In this document: positions 12,643-25,578 of the stretch, piece by piece
Position numbering within the stretch: the first letter of the stretch is position 1
Layout: each line of letters begins with the position of its first letter
From: Agelaius tricolor
Taxonomy: Eukaryota; Chordata; Aves; Passeriformes; Icteridae
DNA: 64,000 nt
Assembly (NCBI GenBank): GCA_023055355.1
Contig: JALJCS010000009.1
Span: 22,593,001 to 22,657,000 of the forward strand
Reading direction: 5' to 3'
Made by a program: the position numbers and the translations under genes
Notes under the pieces: model-generated
Seen by the model: the letters and a program-made list of their open reading frames with translations, nothing else
What the model was told of the DNA's origin: nothing
The model's database searches: none

Positions 12643-14389
12643 GTAAGATTTTCAGGGGCAGAGGTAGGAATCTTGTACCAGCTTTACCTGTCAATGGCAG
12701 CCTAGGACAGACACCTGCATTAAACACCATTGCAAACGTGGGCTGGAGGAGACCCTACTGATTAGACCAACATAGCTGATTTGACCAGCATCTTTAGACA
12801 CAAACTCAGAGTTTTAATACATTCTCTTGCACTTTTGGAGTGAAATCTTTCTCTTTTCAAGTAGCAGTTTTTAATTGAGGAGATCTCTGTCATGCATTTC
12901 CTGATTGACACAATTAGCAATGACTGTCTGAGGGAACTGGAGTTATCAATGGGGGTTATCTCCAGGGGCTGAGTTACCTTACTTCCTCAAGAAAAGAATG
13001 GGCAAGGAGCAGCTTGGAAATAAGCCAGGCCCTTCAGGTCTGGCCTGAACTGGACTGAGTGACTTCTGTTTCAAAAGTGCTCACTGTCCAGCACAGCAGC
13101 CTCAGTGAATATTGGTCCCTGACCTACAGTTTGGAGTCACTGAGAAACTTCCCACTGCTGAGCTGAAGACAGGAAGAGGAGATTTCTCTGATATTAATGG
13201 GCTTGTGATCTTAAAAAATACTCTGGAAAACTCATGATCCTCTGCATCCCAGAAAACTCTCTGGACTGACGTGATTTATGTGTTCTTATTAAAAGACCCC
13301 TGAGAGCAAGTCTTTCCTCCAAACAGTCTTGACTGAACCACATTTCAAGGATTCAGAATTGAACCTCTGCTTCAAATGCTAAATAGTACATTTTTGTTCC
13401 CAAATTGTACAGGGTGTTTTCTCAGGAAAAATTCTTTTTCCCTGGGAAAGCAGAAAAATAGTGTTTGATACTCAGCTGGATGTTTTCCTCTTTCTAAGAG
13501 TGTGGTTCTAGCAACACTGACATTGAAAATATGTTTATTTTCTTACCCTGCTTGGCTTGTGCAGCCACACAGAGCAAATTAACAGGAAAGGAAAAGACTC
13601 CTCATTTCTTTTTTCTTCCCCCCCCCCCCAATTTCTTGTGACAATACAGGAAATTAGTCACTGTTTGTAGGTAAAAACTGGAACATCTTAGCAGAGCTGA
13701 GTAGAGACCCAGTGAAAGGCAGCACAGGGCAAAACTCAGAGGTGTCAGTAGAACTGTTGGTGAAATGCCTTTGAGGGAAGGAGCTGCAGATCAGGAGAAA
13801 AAAGGTGCCTAGGCAAAGCTGTGGTAGAGAAATTTATGGTATATATAGGATGGCTAGAACAGGAACACAAAAATAACTTTTTCTTCTAATCCCAATGTAT
13901 GTAATACTATATGGAATTTCCTTTTTTGCAACATTTCAAACCAGAAATTCTGTTTTATCAATTGTTTTACTGGTATCTATTAGATATTGCCCATTCTGGG
14001 TGAAGCCACATGTGTTTTCCAAAGTCTGGTATGAGATACAATGCAGATTTCCAGAAATTGCAGGGTATTTATTAATATTTTCAGAGAGGACTTTGTTTAC
14101 CATATTTTCCAGCCTCTTACTCTGGCTCAGAGAGGGTTAAGGAGCTGAGAGGACACATGTGGCAGAGTTTTACAGGGAAAATAACTGCAAGGTGGTTTTA
14201 ATAAGGAATCAAGTCTGAACAAGTGGCTCAGGGGTAATCTGGCTTTCATTTAGAAGGTAGGAGGTTGCAATAAAGCACATTCTCCCCTGACTGCAAATGA
14301 GAGCTTGGGGTGCATGAGGGTGGCAGGGGAGGGGGAGCCCTGGATGTGTTCCTGCAGTGAGTGAGTGAAAACCTCCCTTCCTCTTTCAG
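12643..14389 (+). other. TBX15: TBX15 intron 3 (1747 bp)
   Basis: This GT-AG intron starts with GTAAGA and ends in CCTCTTTCAG. It contains a C12 homopolymer at 13618-13629. I recognise no transposon or other gene in it. Confidence 0.93.
13618..13629. repeat. Poly-C homopolymer (C12)
   Basis: Twelve consecutive C follow a T-rich stretch. This is a simple low-complexity run in intron 3. Such runs are prone to sequencing length error. Confidence 0.95.
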
Positions 14390-14561
14390 GTATGTGTACC
14401 ACAGCTCCAAGTGGATGGTGGCTGGCAATGCTGACTCCCCAGTGCCCCCCAGGGTTTACATCCACCCTGACTCCCTGGCTTCTGGAGACACCTGGATGAG
14501 GCAGGTGGTCAGTTTTGACAAGCTCAAGCTGACCAACAACGAGCTTGATGATCAAGGCCAT
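14390..14561 (+). CDS. TBX15: TBX15 coding exon 4: T-box core, [12 protein letters not shown] block
   Basis: The exon is 172 nt, from acceptor CTTTCAG|G to donor CAT|GTAAGT. It enters in phase 2 and leaves in phase 0. It encodes residues 107-163, including [45 protein letters not shown] and the closing DDQGH. The W(M/Q)VAG, HPDSP/S-like and KLTNN motifs are among the most conserved T-box signatures. Sequence through this exon is essentially that of mammalian TBX15 as I know it. Confidence 0.98.
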
Positions 14562-14922
14562 GTAAGTTAGAAGTTAATCCTGGTGCCTGGTGCTGTCCTA
14601 GCCTTGCTCCTCTCAGACTTGAAAGGGTGCTGCTGCTGCTTTGATGCTCCTGTGTCCTGTTGGGCACACGTGTCTGTGGTTGCTTCCAGATTTATGGGGT
14701 TTTTTTTGCTATTTCAGTGCTTTTCTTCAAAATGTTGCCTGATCCTATAAAGCACCTTTCTCTTTGCTCACAGCACAAACTTTGTTTCATACATGCTTGT
14801 AAGAAAAGGATAATTTTCTCCATATTAACTCTTACTCCATTCCTACTTTCTTGTACATCTGGATGTTGTGTAAAATATTTTTTGGGGAAAAAAAGGTCCT
14901 TTTCCTTTTGTTTTCTTTTCAG
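14562..14922 (+). other. TBX15: TBX15 intron 4 (361 bp)
   Basis: This short GT-AG intron runs from donor GTAAGT to a T/C-rich tract ending TTTTCTTTTCAG. It has no repeat or other feature beyond T-rich low complexity near its 3' end. Confidence 0.95.
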
Positions 14923-15090
14923 ATAATCTTACACTCAATGCATAAGTATCAGCCTCGTGTTCATGTCATCCGCAAGGATTTCAGCAGTGATCTTTCTCCT
15001 ACAAAGCCTGTTCCTTCAGGAGATGGGGTGAAAACCTTCAACTTCCCTGAGACTGTTTTCACCACAGTGACAGCTTACCAAAATCAACAG
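14923..15090 (+). CDS. TBX15: TBX15 coding exon 5: T-box, [10 protein letters not shown] and TVTAYQNQQ
   Basis: The exon is 168 nt, phase 0 at both ends, between TTTTCAG and CAG|GTAAAT. It encodes residues 164-219: [20 protein letters not shown], a more variable loop ([20 protein letters not shown]), then [23 protein letters not shown] and TAYQN are defining T-box motifs near the DNA and dimer interfaces. The loop reads PVPSGDG where mammalian TBX15 as I recall it has PVPVGDG, a mild substitution outside the core. Confidence 0.98.
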
Positions 15091-15594
15091 GTAAATCCTT
15101 CATGCTCCTTTTATGTTGTGCCTTCACAAAAATAATCAGTGTGCTCTTTGTGACTGAGACGCTAACTTCTCTGAGAAGCATAGAAAAGTTACACTTTACA
15201 AAAAAAAAAAAAGAAAATAAAATGCTTGCTTGCTCTGGGGTAATGTGTAGACATGAAGTATCTAGCTAGGAAACCACCTTGAAGATAAGATGGCTGTAGC
15301 TTTTACTGTAAAATAAGTAACTAAGAGCAACTGTAAAGAGATGTGTTGTGTTCAAATTTCCTTGCTACTTCATGGTACCAAACTAAAATATCCTGTCCTC
15401 ACTATAATTTTAAGGCAGTACAGCTATAACTCCAGATCAGTTCTCTCAGAGACAAAGCAATTGGGTTTTTTATAGCAGTGAAGGAAAAAGTTTTGAAAAG
15501 GCCCAATCTCATCAGTTTGTTGACAAAAAAAGCCTTTGAATGCATGTCTTGCATATAAACTGAAATTCTCATGCATGCATGTCTTGTGGGATAG

Positions 15595-16560
15595 GGGTCA
15601 GGTAAGGGGTCAAGTTATACACCTGAAATTTAGGAAAGTAAACTTCCACTTTTGCAAGGAGATGGTCATTAGGATCTCCTGGGAGCCTGCCCTTAGGAGC
15701 AGGACATGGAGCAGAGTAGAGGTGGCAGATCTCTAAGGAAGTCTTCCATACAGGCCAACAGCCAGCAACCCCCAGGAGCCAGAAATCAGACAAGAAAGTC
15801 AAGAGAGCAGCATGGCTGAGTAGGGACCTGCTGGGAAAACCAGATGGAAAGAAACAAATGCACAGGCAGTAGAAACAAAGACATGTACCCTGTATAGGGA
15901 CTGGGTGAGGAAAGCCATGGCAAAGCTGGAACTAGATCTGGTAAGGGATGCAAAGCCTAACAAGAAGGGATTCTACAGGTAAGTTAACCAGGAAAGGAAG
16001 GTTAAAGAAGGTGTAGCTCCCCCTGATAACCAATGCTGGAAAACTGGTAACAACTGATGGGAAGTCTGAGGTACTTAACACCTTTTTACCTTAGTCTTCA
16101 AATGAGTGAGTCTTCCCTTCTCATACATCTTGAGAGGATGGAGACCTGGATGAAGACTGGGTAAACAAAATGCTTCCCACTGTAAGTAAGGATCAGAAAA
16201 GAAGGCATTGGGGTGACATAATTGCAGTCTTCCAGTACCAGAAGGGAGCCTACAAGGAAGATGGGGAGACTTTTTACAAGGGCATGTAGTGACAGGATAA
16301 GAGGAATGGTTTCAAAGTGGAAGAAAGTAAGTTTGGACTAGATATTGTGAAGGAATTCTTTACTGTGACAATGGTGAGACACTGGTACAGGTTGCCCAGA
16401 GAAGCTGTGGGTACCTCATCCCTGGAAGTGTTCAAGGCCAGGTTGGATGGGACTTTGAGCAACCTGGTCTAGTGGAAGGTGTCCCTGCCCATGGCAGGGG
16501 GGCTGGAAATGGATGATCTTTATGGTCCTTTCCAACCCAAACCATTCTGTGATTTTATGA
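15595..16560 (+). repeat. CR1 LINE with reverse-transcriptase region deleted
   Basis: The left part (about 15595-16195) matches the CR1 ORF2 region before the reverse transcriptase. Landmarks are 'GGGAGCCTGCCCTTAGGAGC', 'AGCATGGCTGAGTAGGGACC', 'AACAAGAAGGGATTCTACAG' and 'GGTAACAACTGATGGGAAG'. The right part (about 16210-16560) matches the CR1 3' end: 'AGTCTTCCAGTACCAGAAGG', 'GGTTGCCCAGAGAAGCTGTG', 'GAGCAACCTGGTCTAGTGGA' and the terminal 'TTCTGTGATTTTATGA'. The intervening reverse-transcriptase region, about 1.5 kb in a full element by my recollection, is absent, with the join near 16190-16215. No intact ORF remains. The sense orientation equals that of TBX15. Confidence 0.88.
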
Positions 16561-17194
16561 TAATTTGTGTTTGATTTGGGTCTTGCACAGTTCTCAGTAA
16601 TGAGACTTAGTATTGACTTTAGATACTGTAAGGAAAAGATGTCACCACAGCAGGACTCTTTCTCTAGGGACCTTGACTTTGTTAGTGATCTACACTTTCT
16701 TAAACTAAACTTCAGTCTTCTGGGACTGAAGGACAGACCCCTATTAAATCAGCTTAAGGCAGATTGCAATATTTAACCAATTTTTAACAGTTGTGAATTC
16801 TAACAATTTAGTGAAATGTTAGAGTTTTTTATTTGGCAATGTATAAGAGAGCGCAGATGCAGATAGTGCTCCTGTGACTGCTTCTTTTTCTTCCCATGAC
16901 TCCCAGGTTTTATTCCCAGTCTGGTCCCCTTGAGCTGACTTAAGTCAGGATCCAAAATGCATCAAAAACATTGCAAAACACACAATGATAGGTGGGTTTG
17001 CTATCATTGCAGTATGGGAAACTTCCTGCCCCCCCCTTGTCCAAATGCAGATACTCTACAAATCTTGACTGTAGATCAGACAAAGAAGGAGGATAGGGAA
17101 AGGAGAAGAAATTACTGGAATTAAGCCTGCCATTCTTCCTTAATGACCAGAATTATAAGACATAATTAGACAGGGAGGGAGATGCTAAGGGAGG

Positions 17195-17211
17195 GATCCC
17201 TGTCAGGGATC
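17195..17211. repeat. Perfect short inverted repeat
   Basis: GATCCCTG and CAGGGATC flank a single T, a perfect 8-1-8 palindrome in intron 5. It overlaps a second palindrome, AGGGATCCCT, at 17192-17201. No function is implied; a one-base loop makes a stable RNA hairpin unlikely. Confidence 0.85.
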
Positions 17212-18578
17212 GGCACCATAAGCTGCCTCACCATAAAGAAATGCTGACATTTCTGTCTCTCTGAATTCCAGGTGTTTGGGGATTGTGTTCAAAAAGATCT
17301 GGGGGACACAATCACATTTTCATAATACCAGTAAGGAGATTCTGGTGGGCTGGAGAAACATTTTCATTAAAACCAAATCTAAATCCCCTGAATCTGCCTG
17401 CATGCCCTCCAGTGGCTGCAGAGTGTTGCCTTACTGGGGGAAGTGTCTCTGGAAACAATTGTAAAATGTTAGCAAATCCACCACAGGGATTCCCTCTGCT
17501 GTAATTCCATCCTCCACAGAACATATCTGTCTCTGTACACACAAGTCCCAGGACAGCTGCAAAGTCAGGCTAGCGGAAATTAAGTTCACAAATTAAGCTT
17601 CTGCAAAAATAGGAGCTGCATTCCAGATCTGAGGTTAATATCCAGAGTAGGGGCTTGGTTCTGACAGAAGCAAAACACCTGCAAATCCCCATCAGATCAG
17701 ACTGTATTAAACTAGTCCCTTTTGAGCAGTTTCAGCAAAACCACCTCAAATTTGGTAGGTTCTGGAGACCTCACTCTTCTTTCATTCCAAACATAGAATC
17801 TCTAGGACAAGCTGAGGCTGGCAGAGGGAAGCTCTTTTGCTACACCGGGTTGTGGAATAGCCAACAGGGAGTATAACACCACAGGCTGCAAGGTCAAGAT
17901 CCCAGTGTTATAGTCTGTACTTACCAACATGGAATTCATGCTTAAAAATAAAGCAGGAAAGCAGATTCCCCCAAAGCACTCAGTCTGGCTGCTACCTCCT
18001 TTGTTTAGAGGAGGGGGAAAAAAAATTGAAAAATTTACGGACCAGAAAACTCTTGAGGGCTGCCTTGATGCTGACCAGAACAACAGCAACTTGTATGTGT
18101 GACTGGGTGGCCACCCGACATTTTTGGGGGCTGTAGCCTGTGCTTTTCTCTTCAGCATTGTTTGAAAGTCCATGAGTTGCCTTCAGCTGCTGGATATCTG
18201 GAGTGTTGAGGCTGAGATAACTCAGATAGCAGCCAAACTTGAGCAGAGTGCCTGCTTCCCAAACCATGTAGCCATTGATAAATAACAGCTCCTGGGGCTT
18301 TGCACCTGGTGTACTTCTACTCCAGGAACAATTTCTCAGCCCCAGCACTGTGCCAGGTTTCCTAATGCTACCATGATTTCTGTCTCTGGTGACATGTTTT
18401 GATAAGCAGATTATCTGTTGGTGGATAATGGAAGGGCACATTTGACAGAGGTCTGGGGAAATAAGTGTGAAAGGTCATTGTAGGGGTGGCTTGGGCGAGA
18501 ATGGAAATCATCCACAATTTTCATCAGTTGAAAGAAAAAAAATTGAAAATATCAATTAATTTTTTTTCTTCTTTTTAG

Positions 18579-18643
18579 ATCACCAGATTAAAAATTGACA
18601 GAAACCCCTTTGCCAAAGGTTTCAGAGATTCTGGGAGAAACAG
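18579..18643 (+). CDS. TBX15: TBX15 coding exon 6: C-terminal end of T-box
   Basis: The exon is 65 nt, from CTTTTTAG to AG|GTAACA, entering in phase 0 and leaving in phase 2. It encodes ITRLKIDRNPFAKGFRDSGRN (residues 220-240). This is the C-terminal helical segment of the T-box that inserts into DNA; the NPFAKGFR signature is complete. The upstream tract is very T-rich (about 18561-18576) and gives a strong acceptor. Confidence 0.98.
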
Positions 18644-21600
18644 GTAACAGAAACTTGTTTGTGTTTCCTCACTGATCTCTTCCCTCCTTTCCCTGATGAG
18701 TGCACAGGGCAAATGTCTATGGTTGAGAAAGGCATTTTTTTTTATTTTAAAATGAGAAACAGACATAGAAAAACAGGGGATTGCAGATAGTAACACAGAC
18801 AAATAGGTCACAGCTTAACACTGTGCAAAAGAATTATTCATTATTACATGCAGAGTTGGCTGGAGGACATTTTTAAATTTTAATTTTCACAGGTAATGCC
18901 AAAGCTTGGAGAGCAAATGCTTGCTTTATGTTAGGAGAAAAAATAAGTTTCTCATGGGTGTGAAGGATAAAAGTGCAAAAAATGTTTTAGTTCCAAATAA
19001 TTTCAATTTTTATCCAGTGGTGTCCAATGGTTTCACTTTGACTGTGTTGCTTAATTTTGTCATGATTTTTATGGAAAAATTAAGTAGAACGCCTTAAATA
19101 TTATTTAGAAGAAATTATATTTTAACAGCACAGTAGTTAAAATGGAGCTTTAATCAATCCCCCCATTGTATTAGTAAAAGACATTACAGAGTTATCAAAA
19201 AAAGGTAAGAAAATCCAAAAAAGTTTCATCTTTTTCTGTTCATGTATCCTACAGCTGAATGTGCAGCAGATGTAAATATTTCAGATCTAAATGATGTAGG
19301 TATCCTTTAAATCAGTGTAACAAAGGCTTTAAACCTTAATTATACAATTAGACATATATGACTACATTACAAGAAGCCTAGGGTTGTAAAGCAAAGCTCT
19401 GAGTGTGCAGACCAGAGTAAAAGTTGTGTGCATAGCCCTCATTTGCTGTCCCCATGGGTGCTGTAACTCAGTTTTACTTGCATGCTCCTGTTGTGTGTGT
19501 TTACCAGGACTGCTGTCTCCTTCATAAGGAGGTTTGGTGAGGTCAGTGCTCATGAATGGGCAGCTGCCCTGTGTTTTCCACCACCCACTTCAGTGCTACA
19601 CTCTCCATCATCCCAAAGAAGACATTCAAAGGACCTGAGCTCAGCTCCTCTGCTGTTATCTTACTGAATTTATGCATGAAGATATTGCCACTCATTTAAA
19701 TCCCCACTGTGATCACCAGTTCTCCTTGAGGCACATGTGACTTTTATTCTGCTCTCCTCTCCTGTGTGGGGAGAGCAAAGTGTGTCCTGGGTACGAGATC
19801 TTCCCTGTGTGCACAGATACAGCTGCACTGGGGGCTGGGTTTGGGAGAGGGATTGATGCAGTTCCAGGTACATGGTGGGCTGCATTAATGTGGAAGGCAT
19901 TAATAAGGTCCTAGCTCAGTGAATTTGGACAGTTTCCTGAAAAGGTTGGGAATTACTGATCTCTGTAGCTCATTGATTTAAGAAAGGGCAGGAAATTGCT
20001 ACACGGCTGCAGCTGTGGGGAGGGCTCAGTAAGGCTCTCTGCTGATGTAAAGAGGAATTAAAATCTTTAAGGTATTACACATCAAAGGGAGCAGCCTGAG
20101 GCTTTAGGAAGAAAAAAACAGGCAAAGGTATTTGCAAGCATATATAGCAGTCAGGCGCCTGCCTCACAAGCAGGGGTCTGGCTGCAGTTGCACTGCTGTT
20201 GTCAGCTACGGGCGGACACAAATGCTCAGCTGCCTCCTTCCCAGAGGACACTTACACAGATATTCCCATCGGAGGGAGGAAAGCATTGAAGTCCAAGCTG
20301 TGTGTGGAAAGGACTTTTCGAATGGGACTTTCCTTAACTGTGCTGGATGGCTTTTCTCTCCCTTGTGAATCTGTAATCTCGTTAGGATCACTGGTCAAAA
20401 AACAATTGTGATACTCTGCAACTTCCCACGTCCTTCCCACAGCTTCAGTCAACTGCAGTGCCTCAGACTGTGGCTGGAGAAGGTCCTGCTGAAAATGAAA
20501 ATTTCTCCTTTGCAAAAGAAATAGGGTAATTTGAAGAAGGGCCATTTGTGAATCAGCCAAGTGAGTAGTACATGTTCAAAAGGTTTTATGTATAAGGACT
20601 TAAAAGAAAAAATAAAGGTGTGGCAGCAGCAAGAGGCAGAGACACAGAATTCTGAGGCAACTCCAGGACATCCTATTCCAGAGACATTGGATACTGAGTC
20701 AGAGCCATGGTTATTGGCCAGGAAATAATGGAGGAAAGAAATGGAAATGATGGAGGAAAGAACTCCCAGGGACATGGTGGACGATAAGGAACTCTTAAGC
20801 CACTTCTTTCCTAGGATATTTCCTTTCTGCTTTATGTTGAGGCTCTTCCATTAAATGGAGATGGATATTTTTCCTCCACTTATTTATTGTTATTGTTTCA
20901 TTGCTGTCTCCTGCTGCAGAAATTGTGGAGGCGACTGTTGTTTTTAAAACTAGCTTCCATTTTGAATCTTCCACTTCCGTCAGCATGCAGCCTGCCCCTT
21001 TATTTCCTGTGATCTCCCTTCATCAGTGCAAGAGGCTGCTAAAACCCTGCTGCTCTGGGGATACCCCATCATAGTGTGGCTGACTGTGCCCATATGGGGG
21101 AGCAATCTTTTCCCAGCTCCTTTCTTGGATCTCCGTCACTTATTTTCATGAGTGTCTCTCCAGTCCTTACTGCCTCAGTCCTTGAGCTGGGAGAAGGAAC
21201 ACTGAGGTGTTTCAGAGGGAAGGATGAAAACAGCTCAGCAGCTTGCTAATGTTAAGCAGCCTTTGAGCACTCAAACCATGTTAAGTAATGGAGTTTGGGA
21301 ATCTAACCATGAGCCTTGTTGGATGGCAGAGGTAGCCTGTGATTGAAGGTCAATCCTAGCTCATGTTTATTAGAGATTCTCTCTATCTAGAGTTTTGGGC
21401 TTTCCACACTTTTTGCAAAAGCACATAAAGTCTCTGTAGAAATGCAACAAGAGAAGTTCCTGCTGTTGAAAGAGAAGTTTTCTGGTGGTGAAAGGATACC
21501 CACATAATGTATGAATAAGGCAGGTTATTACTTGGTTGCTTTCCTAAACTTCAAGAGATTGAGAAACCTGTTTTTGACATATGGAACTCAGCTAGCCAAA

Positions 21601-24600
21601 TGTTTGGGTAGTGAGGGTGCAGGTTTAATGCCACAGAGGTTATTTTTAGAGACTGGGTAAAGTTCATCTGACAGTGGGATGCTTGCAGCAGCTCCTTATC
21701 CAGGAGGAAGCCAGAAGGGAAAAACAGTCAGGAAATTCAACAGGGTGATGGAAGAAAAAATCCCTAGGCTGAAGGAAAAGCCAGCACTTTCCTTTCAGAT
21801 GTGGGCAGCTGAGGTGAATAAAAGTTGTTTGTTTGGAAGTACTCTTTGAGCTTTGTCTAGGATAAGAGAGCCAGGAGGACACTTGGAGCCAATAGTTTGG
21901 CTTCCCCAGCAAACAATGAAATGATGGCCTGAATCCTGTGTGCAGTGGAAATGGCAGGATCAGCCATATGGGATGGATTATGGAGGTGCACAGATAGCTC
22001 GTTTCATTTTTCAGACAATGGAACTGTTTCATTTATTGCCTATTATTAAAACTTTATAGCACTAAAAATAAAAGAATGAATGAAAAAGAGAGAGCAAATT
22101 TTGGATACCTTTTAAAGCACTGACCTTATTAAAAAAATGCTGGCAGTGAGACCTTCTGATAATTTTTTTTTTACTTCCTTCATAAAGATGGTGTGAGAGG
22201 GAAGGGTTTATGGCCTGATAGATATTTTGAAGTTAATTTTTCAGTGCAGTTCCTTGGAAGAGAAAGTAGATGCCACATGGATAATGTTCAGCACACTTGG
22301 TATCAGCAACCCTCAGCAAAGGCCCTCCAAATTTCCTGACATTTCAGAAACACTGAAAACAATTATTTTTTTGTCAACATTTATTATTGTCCCAAAATGT
22401 CTCTTCATTGGCCAGGTGGGGATCCTTTTCCTTGTTAGGGGGTGGAACGCACATACAGAATGGCACTCCAGTACTTCTGCTGACTGTGGGAGCACACCAA
22501 TGTCATGAACTGCTACAGGAGAGACAGTTATTAGAGTTGACAGGGATTAAACTTCTTGATTCCCACCTCATCCCCTCAACATTTTCCTTCAAAAATAGAA
22601 ATTCATTGCAGACAGAACAAAGGCTGGGACTAGGGCTGTAAAATCAGTAGACAGTTGTGGTGTGCCTTCTAACAAAGAGTTGTTTTTAGCACGAATGAAT
22701 GTTTTTTCCTCTCCAAGACTCCATTCATAGTGTGGTAGCTGTCTAGCAGGTTAGCACATGAAGGTGCTATCTCATGGGTCTTGTCTGATACCTGGAAGGA
22801 TGTGAAAATTCAGTAAGGATGTGTTCTGCTTAGAAGCTGTTTCAAAAACACCCACAACATTCAACATTTTTTCTGCATGAAGAAAAAGAGTTCCAAAACC
22901 CAGACACCAAAGATAAAAAAAAAGAAACCCACAAACTAATGGGGAAAAAAGGTTGATCTAGTATATAGAGGCTTAAATTTGTGCGTAGGAGAAGTGGACA
23001 TAAGTTTGAGCTCTGTCACCCACATGCTCAGAGAGGATATTTTATACACGTGTTCAACATATGCAAACTTGTGGGAGTAAATGATTCACATTTGGGGAAG
23101 GAAGAGCCAACTGTGGAGTTTGACATTCATTCTTCAGGTACCTGTGACACCACGCTGCCCTCAGCTTTGCAGGGCAAGGCCACAGTGTTGCTGCCAGCAG
23201 TCACAGTGTGGAAGGGGACGGGTGGCAGGAGCTGTGTTCACAGCAAGGGGCATGTTGTAGAGCTGCTCCCCTGGAGCAGGAGGAGGTCGGTCCCTGTTGG
23301 TGTTGGCATCCTTCCTTCCTCTGACATGCAGGGCAGGAATAGAGCAGCTTTACAAGCTGCTCTGACACTCTCAGTGCTGCCATTTACCCCCTATCAGCCC
23401 ACAGACACAGTCAAGTCCAACCCTTGAAAGCAATATATTATTCCCAATTTACTGTTTTATTTCTTCTTTTTATTATGTCTTGGCTATTCTTTTTTTTCCT
23501 TTAATTTTAGAAGTAGAAATTATATGATGCCTTTGAGAATTGTATTGATATAGGGGAAAGTGTTAAATGGAAAGCTAGAAACCTTGAATCGTGAGTCAAT
23601 TGAAGAGCTGATCATGATGTAGGGAGAGGCAAGGGTAATAGATTTAATCTACTTTTACTGCCTCCATGAGCCACCTCCTATTAGGGACTGGATTTCACTG
23701 GAGGTGAGTTGTGAGAGCTAGAGCGCTGTGCTGGTGCAAAGTGAGGTTGTGTACCTGGGGATCTAAGGACTGAGCCAGACTGTGTGTCACTGCTCTCAGT
23801 AAGCTGGCCTCCCTGCTTCCCCACACCATCCTGTGGCAGACACAGAGCAGCTGGAATAGCACAGCTGGAAATTTCAGTCTGCATTTCTGATACATTACGT
23901 GGTTCTAATCATCAAGGCAGGTCCTTTAAACAACAGGTCTGGCTGCATTGCAACTTGCTCAGGGCATTTTATGCCCCCTGGATATACAGTACCCAGATAT
24001 ACAGAAAGTCTTCCCTCAGTGTTTGGGCTGGGGATCATTTCTTGAGGCTGCAAAAATGTACTGTTCTCTTCCTGGCTCTGTGTGTTGAGAAGCAGATGGA
24101 GTCTGAACATGTGTGACTTTCATACACAGGGAGCAGAGGAAATCCTGGGGGTGGTACCGGTAGTCAAAGGGCAGCTTCTGCACACAGAACACAGCTTGGC
24201 CGATGGGTTCAAATTCTGCCCTGCCTTGCTGCATCTGAGCTCCATGAGCTGGCAGAGGCCACTGTATTAACCAAATAGTTTTGTTGTAATGTGCTCAGCA
24301 CTAGTGTGAGACTGCTATGCAAAGATGTCTTCTGTTTCTACTTCTAACAGCTTAGCAGCTAATAAACACCATGCAATAACCTCTCTTCTAAACCTCCTCT
24401 TAAAATACAGAGTTTGGTTTGCCAACTCCAATGTATTTAAAGCATCCAAGCTTCCGGGGAGACTTTGGAAAGTTAACTGAGTGAGTGGAGGCATGTGCAG
24501 AAAGACATTTTCAGAAGGAAAAGGCAGCTCCAGTGTCAGTTCAACATCTGATGAGCAGCTCTGGGGATGTTGTGCCTTTTGCATTGAAAGGGGATATGTT

Positions 24601-25480
24601 CTCGCATTTGATGAAGAATCTCTCCTGGTATTCAGTCAGTGCAAGGGCTGTAACCTACTGTGGGAAAACAGGCTGGGGAAGGTGAGGAATGGGGAACAGA
24701 GTACAACTTCCACTGAGGAGAGCTTTTCCTGGGAAGAAACTCCAGTGGGTTTGGTAACACACCTGTGTCCTCACTGAGTCTGTGGCACAAAGAGACTTCC
24801 AGCAGAGCTAGGAGTTTGTGGTGACAACAAGAAAAAATCTGAGACCCCAGCCTTTCAAGAAGAAAAATTCTTGCTTGGTTTTTGGCTTTTTCTCTTTGAT
24901 AAGTGTTTTGGTGAGTTAGGGACCCAAAGCAGTTGTATCACTGATCTTTTAGAAAGATCATCTTACACATTTCTAGTCGAAGTTCAAAACCAAGAAGATT
25001 CCCTTTTTGATGGCTTCTCGTAGCACTTTGGAACAGTGTCCAGAGCTATGAAGTGGCAGGGAAAGGCAATTCACAAAATCTCTCTGATTACATAGTCTGA
25101 GTCCCAGGCCTTCTTTATTTGCATCACAGCTTATCCAAAATTGTGGAGGGCCACTCAATGATAAATTGAGTATGCCTTAAGGAGCTGACAGTCGTGCATC
25201 CCCTGGAAAGCAGACAGAAGGCTTGAGATTCTTGCTAGAAAGGAAAAAGGCATTTATAGACCGCTAGGAACTTTTGAAATCCTGGGCTGGGGAAATTTCA
25301 TTTTACTCTCGTGGTCAGCACCTGTGAGGGAAGACTCACTTGAGGAATTCACAGATGCCAGGTGACCTTTCAGTGGCTGCTGGCAGCTTGCCAAGCAAGG
25401 TCAGAGCCTTCTTTCCTCAGTGCCTGTATCCCCAGCTGGTGACATTCTTATTCACTCCTTATTTTCTTTCCTTTGCACAG
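18644..25480 (+). other. TBX15: TBX15 intron 6 (6837 bp)
   Basis: This GT-AG intron runs from GTAACA to CTTTGCACAG. I recognise no CR1 copy. A modest local excess of CpG occurs around 20150-20320. A short internal duplication, 'AATGGAGGAAAGAA' and 'GATGGAGGAAAGAA', lies at about 20728-20762. Stretches at about 22900-23450 and 24480-24780 contain overlapping open frames on several strands with no known similarity. Confidence 0.9.
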
Positions 25481-25578
25481 GACAGGGCTGGAGGCCATCA
25501 TGGAGACCTATGCCTTTTGGAGGCCCCCCGTGCGCACTCTCACCTTTGAAGATTTCACTACCATGCAGAAGCAGCAAG
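25481..25578 (+). CDS. TBX15: TBX15 coding exon 7: post-T-box segment
   Basis: The exon is 98 nt, from TTTGCACAG to CAAG|GTGAGT, entering in phase 2 and leaving in phase 1. It encodes [20 protein letters not shown] and [12 protein letters not shown] (residues 242-273). This block directly after the T-box is characteristic of the TBX15/TBX18/TBX22 group and separates it from other T-box subfamilies. No damage is seen. Confidence 0.98.

Larger units (their letters stand above)
15091..18578 (+). other. TBX15: TBX15 intron 5 (3488 bp)
   Basis: This GT-AG intron runs from donor GTAAAT to a long T-rich tract ending CTTTTTAG. Its main content is an internally deleted CR1 LINE (about 15595-16560). 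A perfect 8-1-8 inverted repeat (GATCCCTG/CAGGGATC) lies at 17195-17211. The 149-codon minus-strand frame at 17992-18441 has no recognisable similarity and is probably chance. Confidence 0.93.

Noticed and set aside
17195..17211. Perfect inverted repeat considered as a microRNA or structured RNA
   Set aside because: An 8-bp stem with a one-base loop is too short, and there is no extended pairing around it.
17992..18441. 149-codon minus-strand open frame in intron 5
   Set aside because: No recognisable domain, no splice context, and composition like ordinary intron. Probably chance.
21230..21330. Possible third MIR-like relic (TTAAGTAATGGAGTTTGGGA-type tail)
   Set aside because: Similarity covers too little and could be chance; not listed as a feature.
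24140..24220. GGGTTCAAATTCTGCCC considered as a tRNA T-arm
   Set aside because: No matching acceptor stem, D-arm or anticodon arm at the correct spacing.
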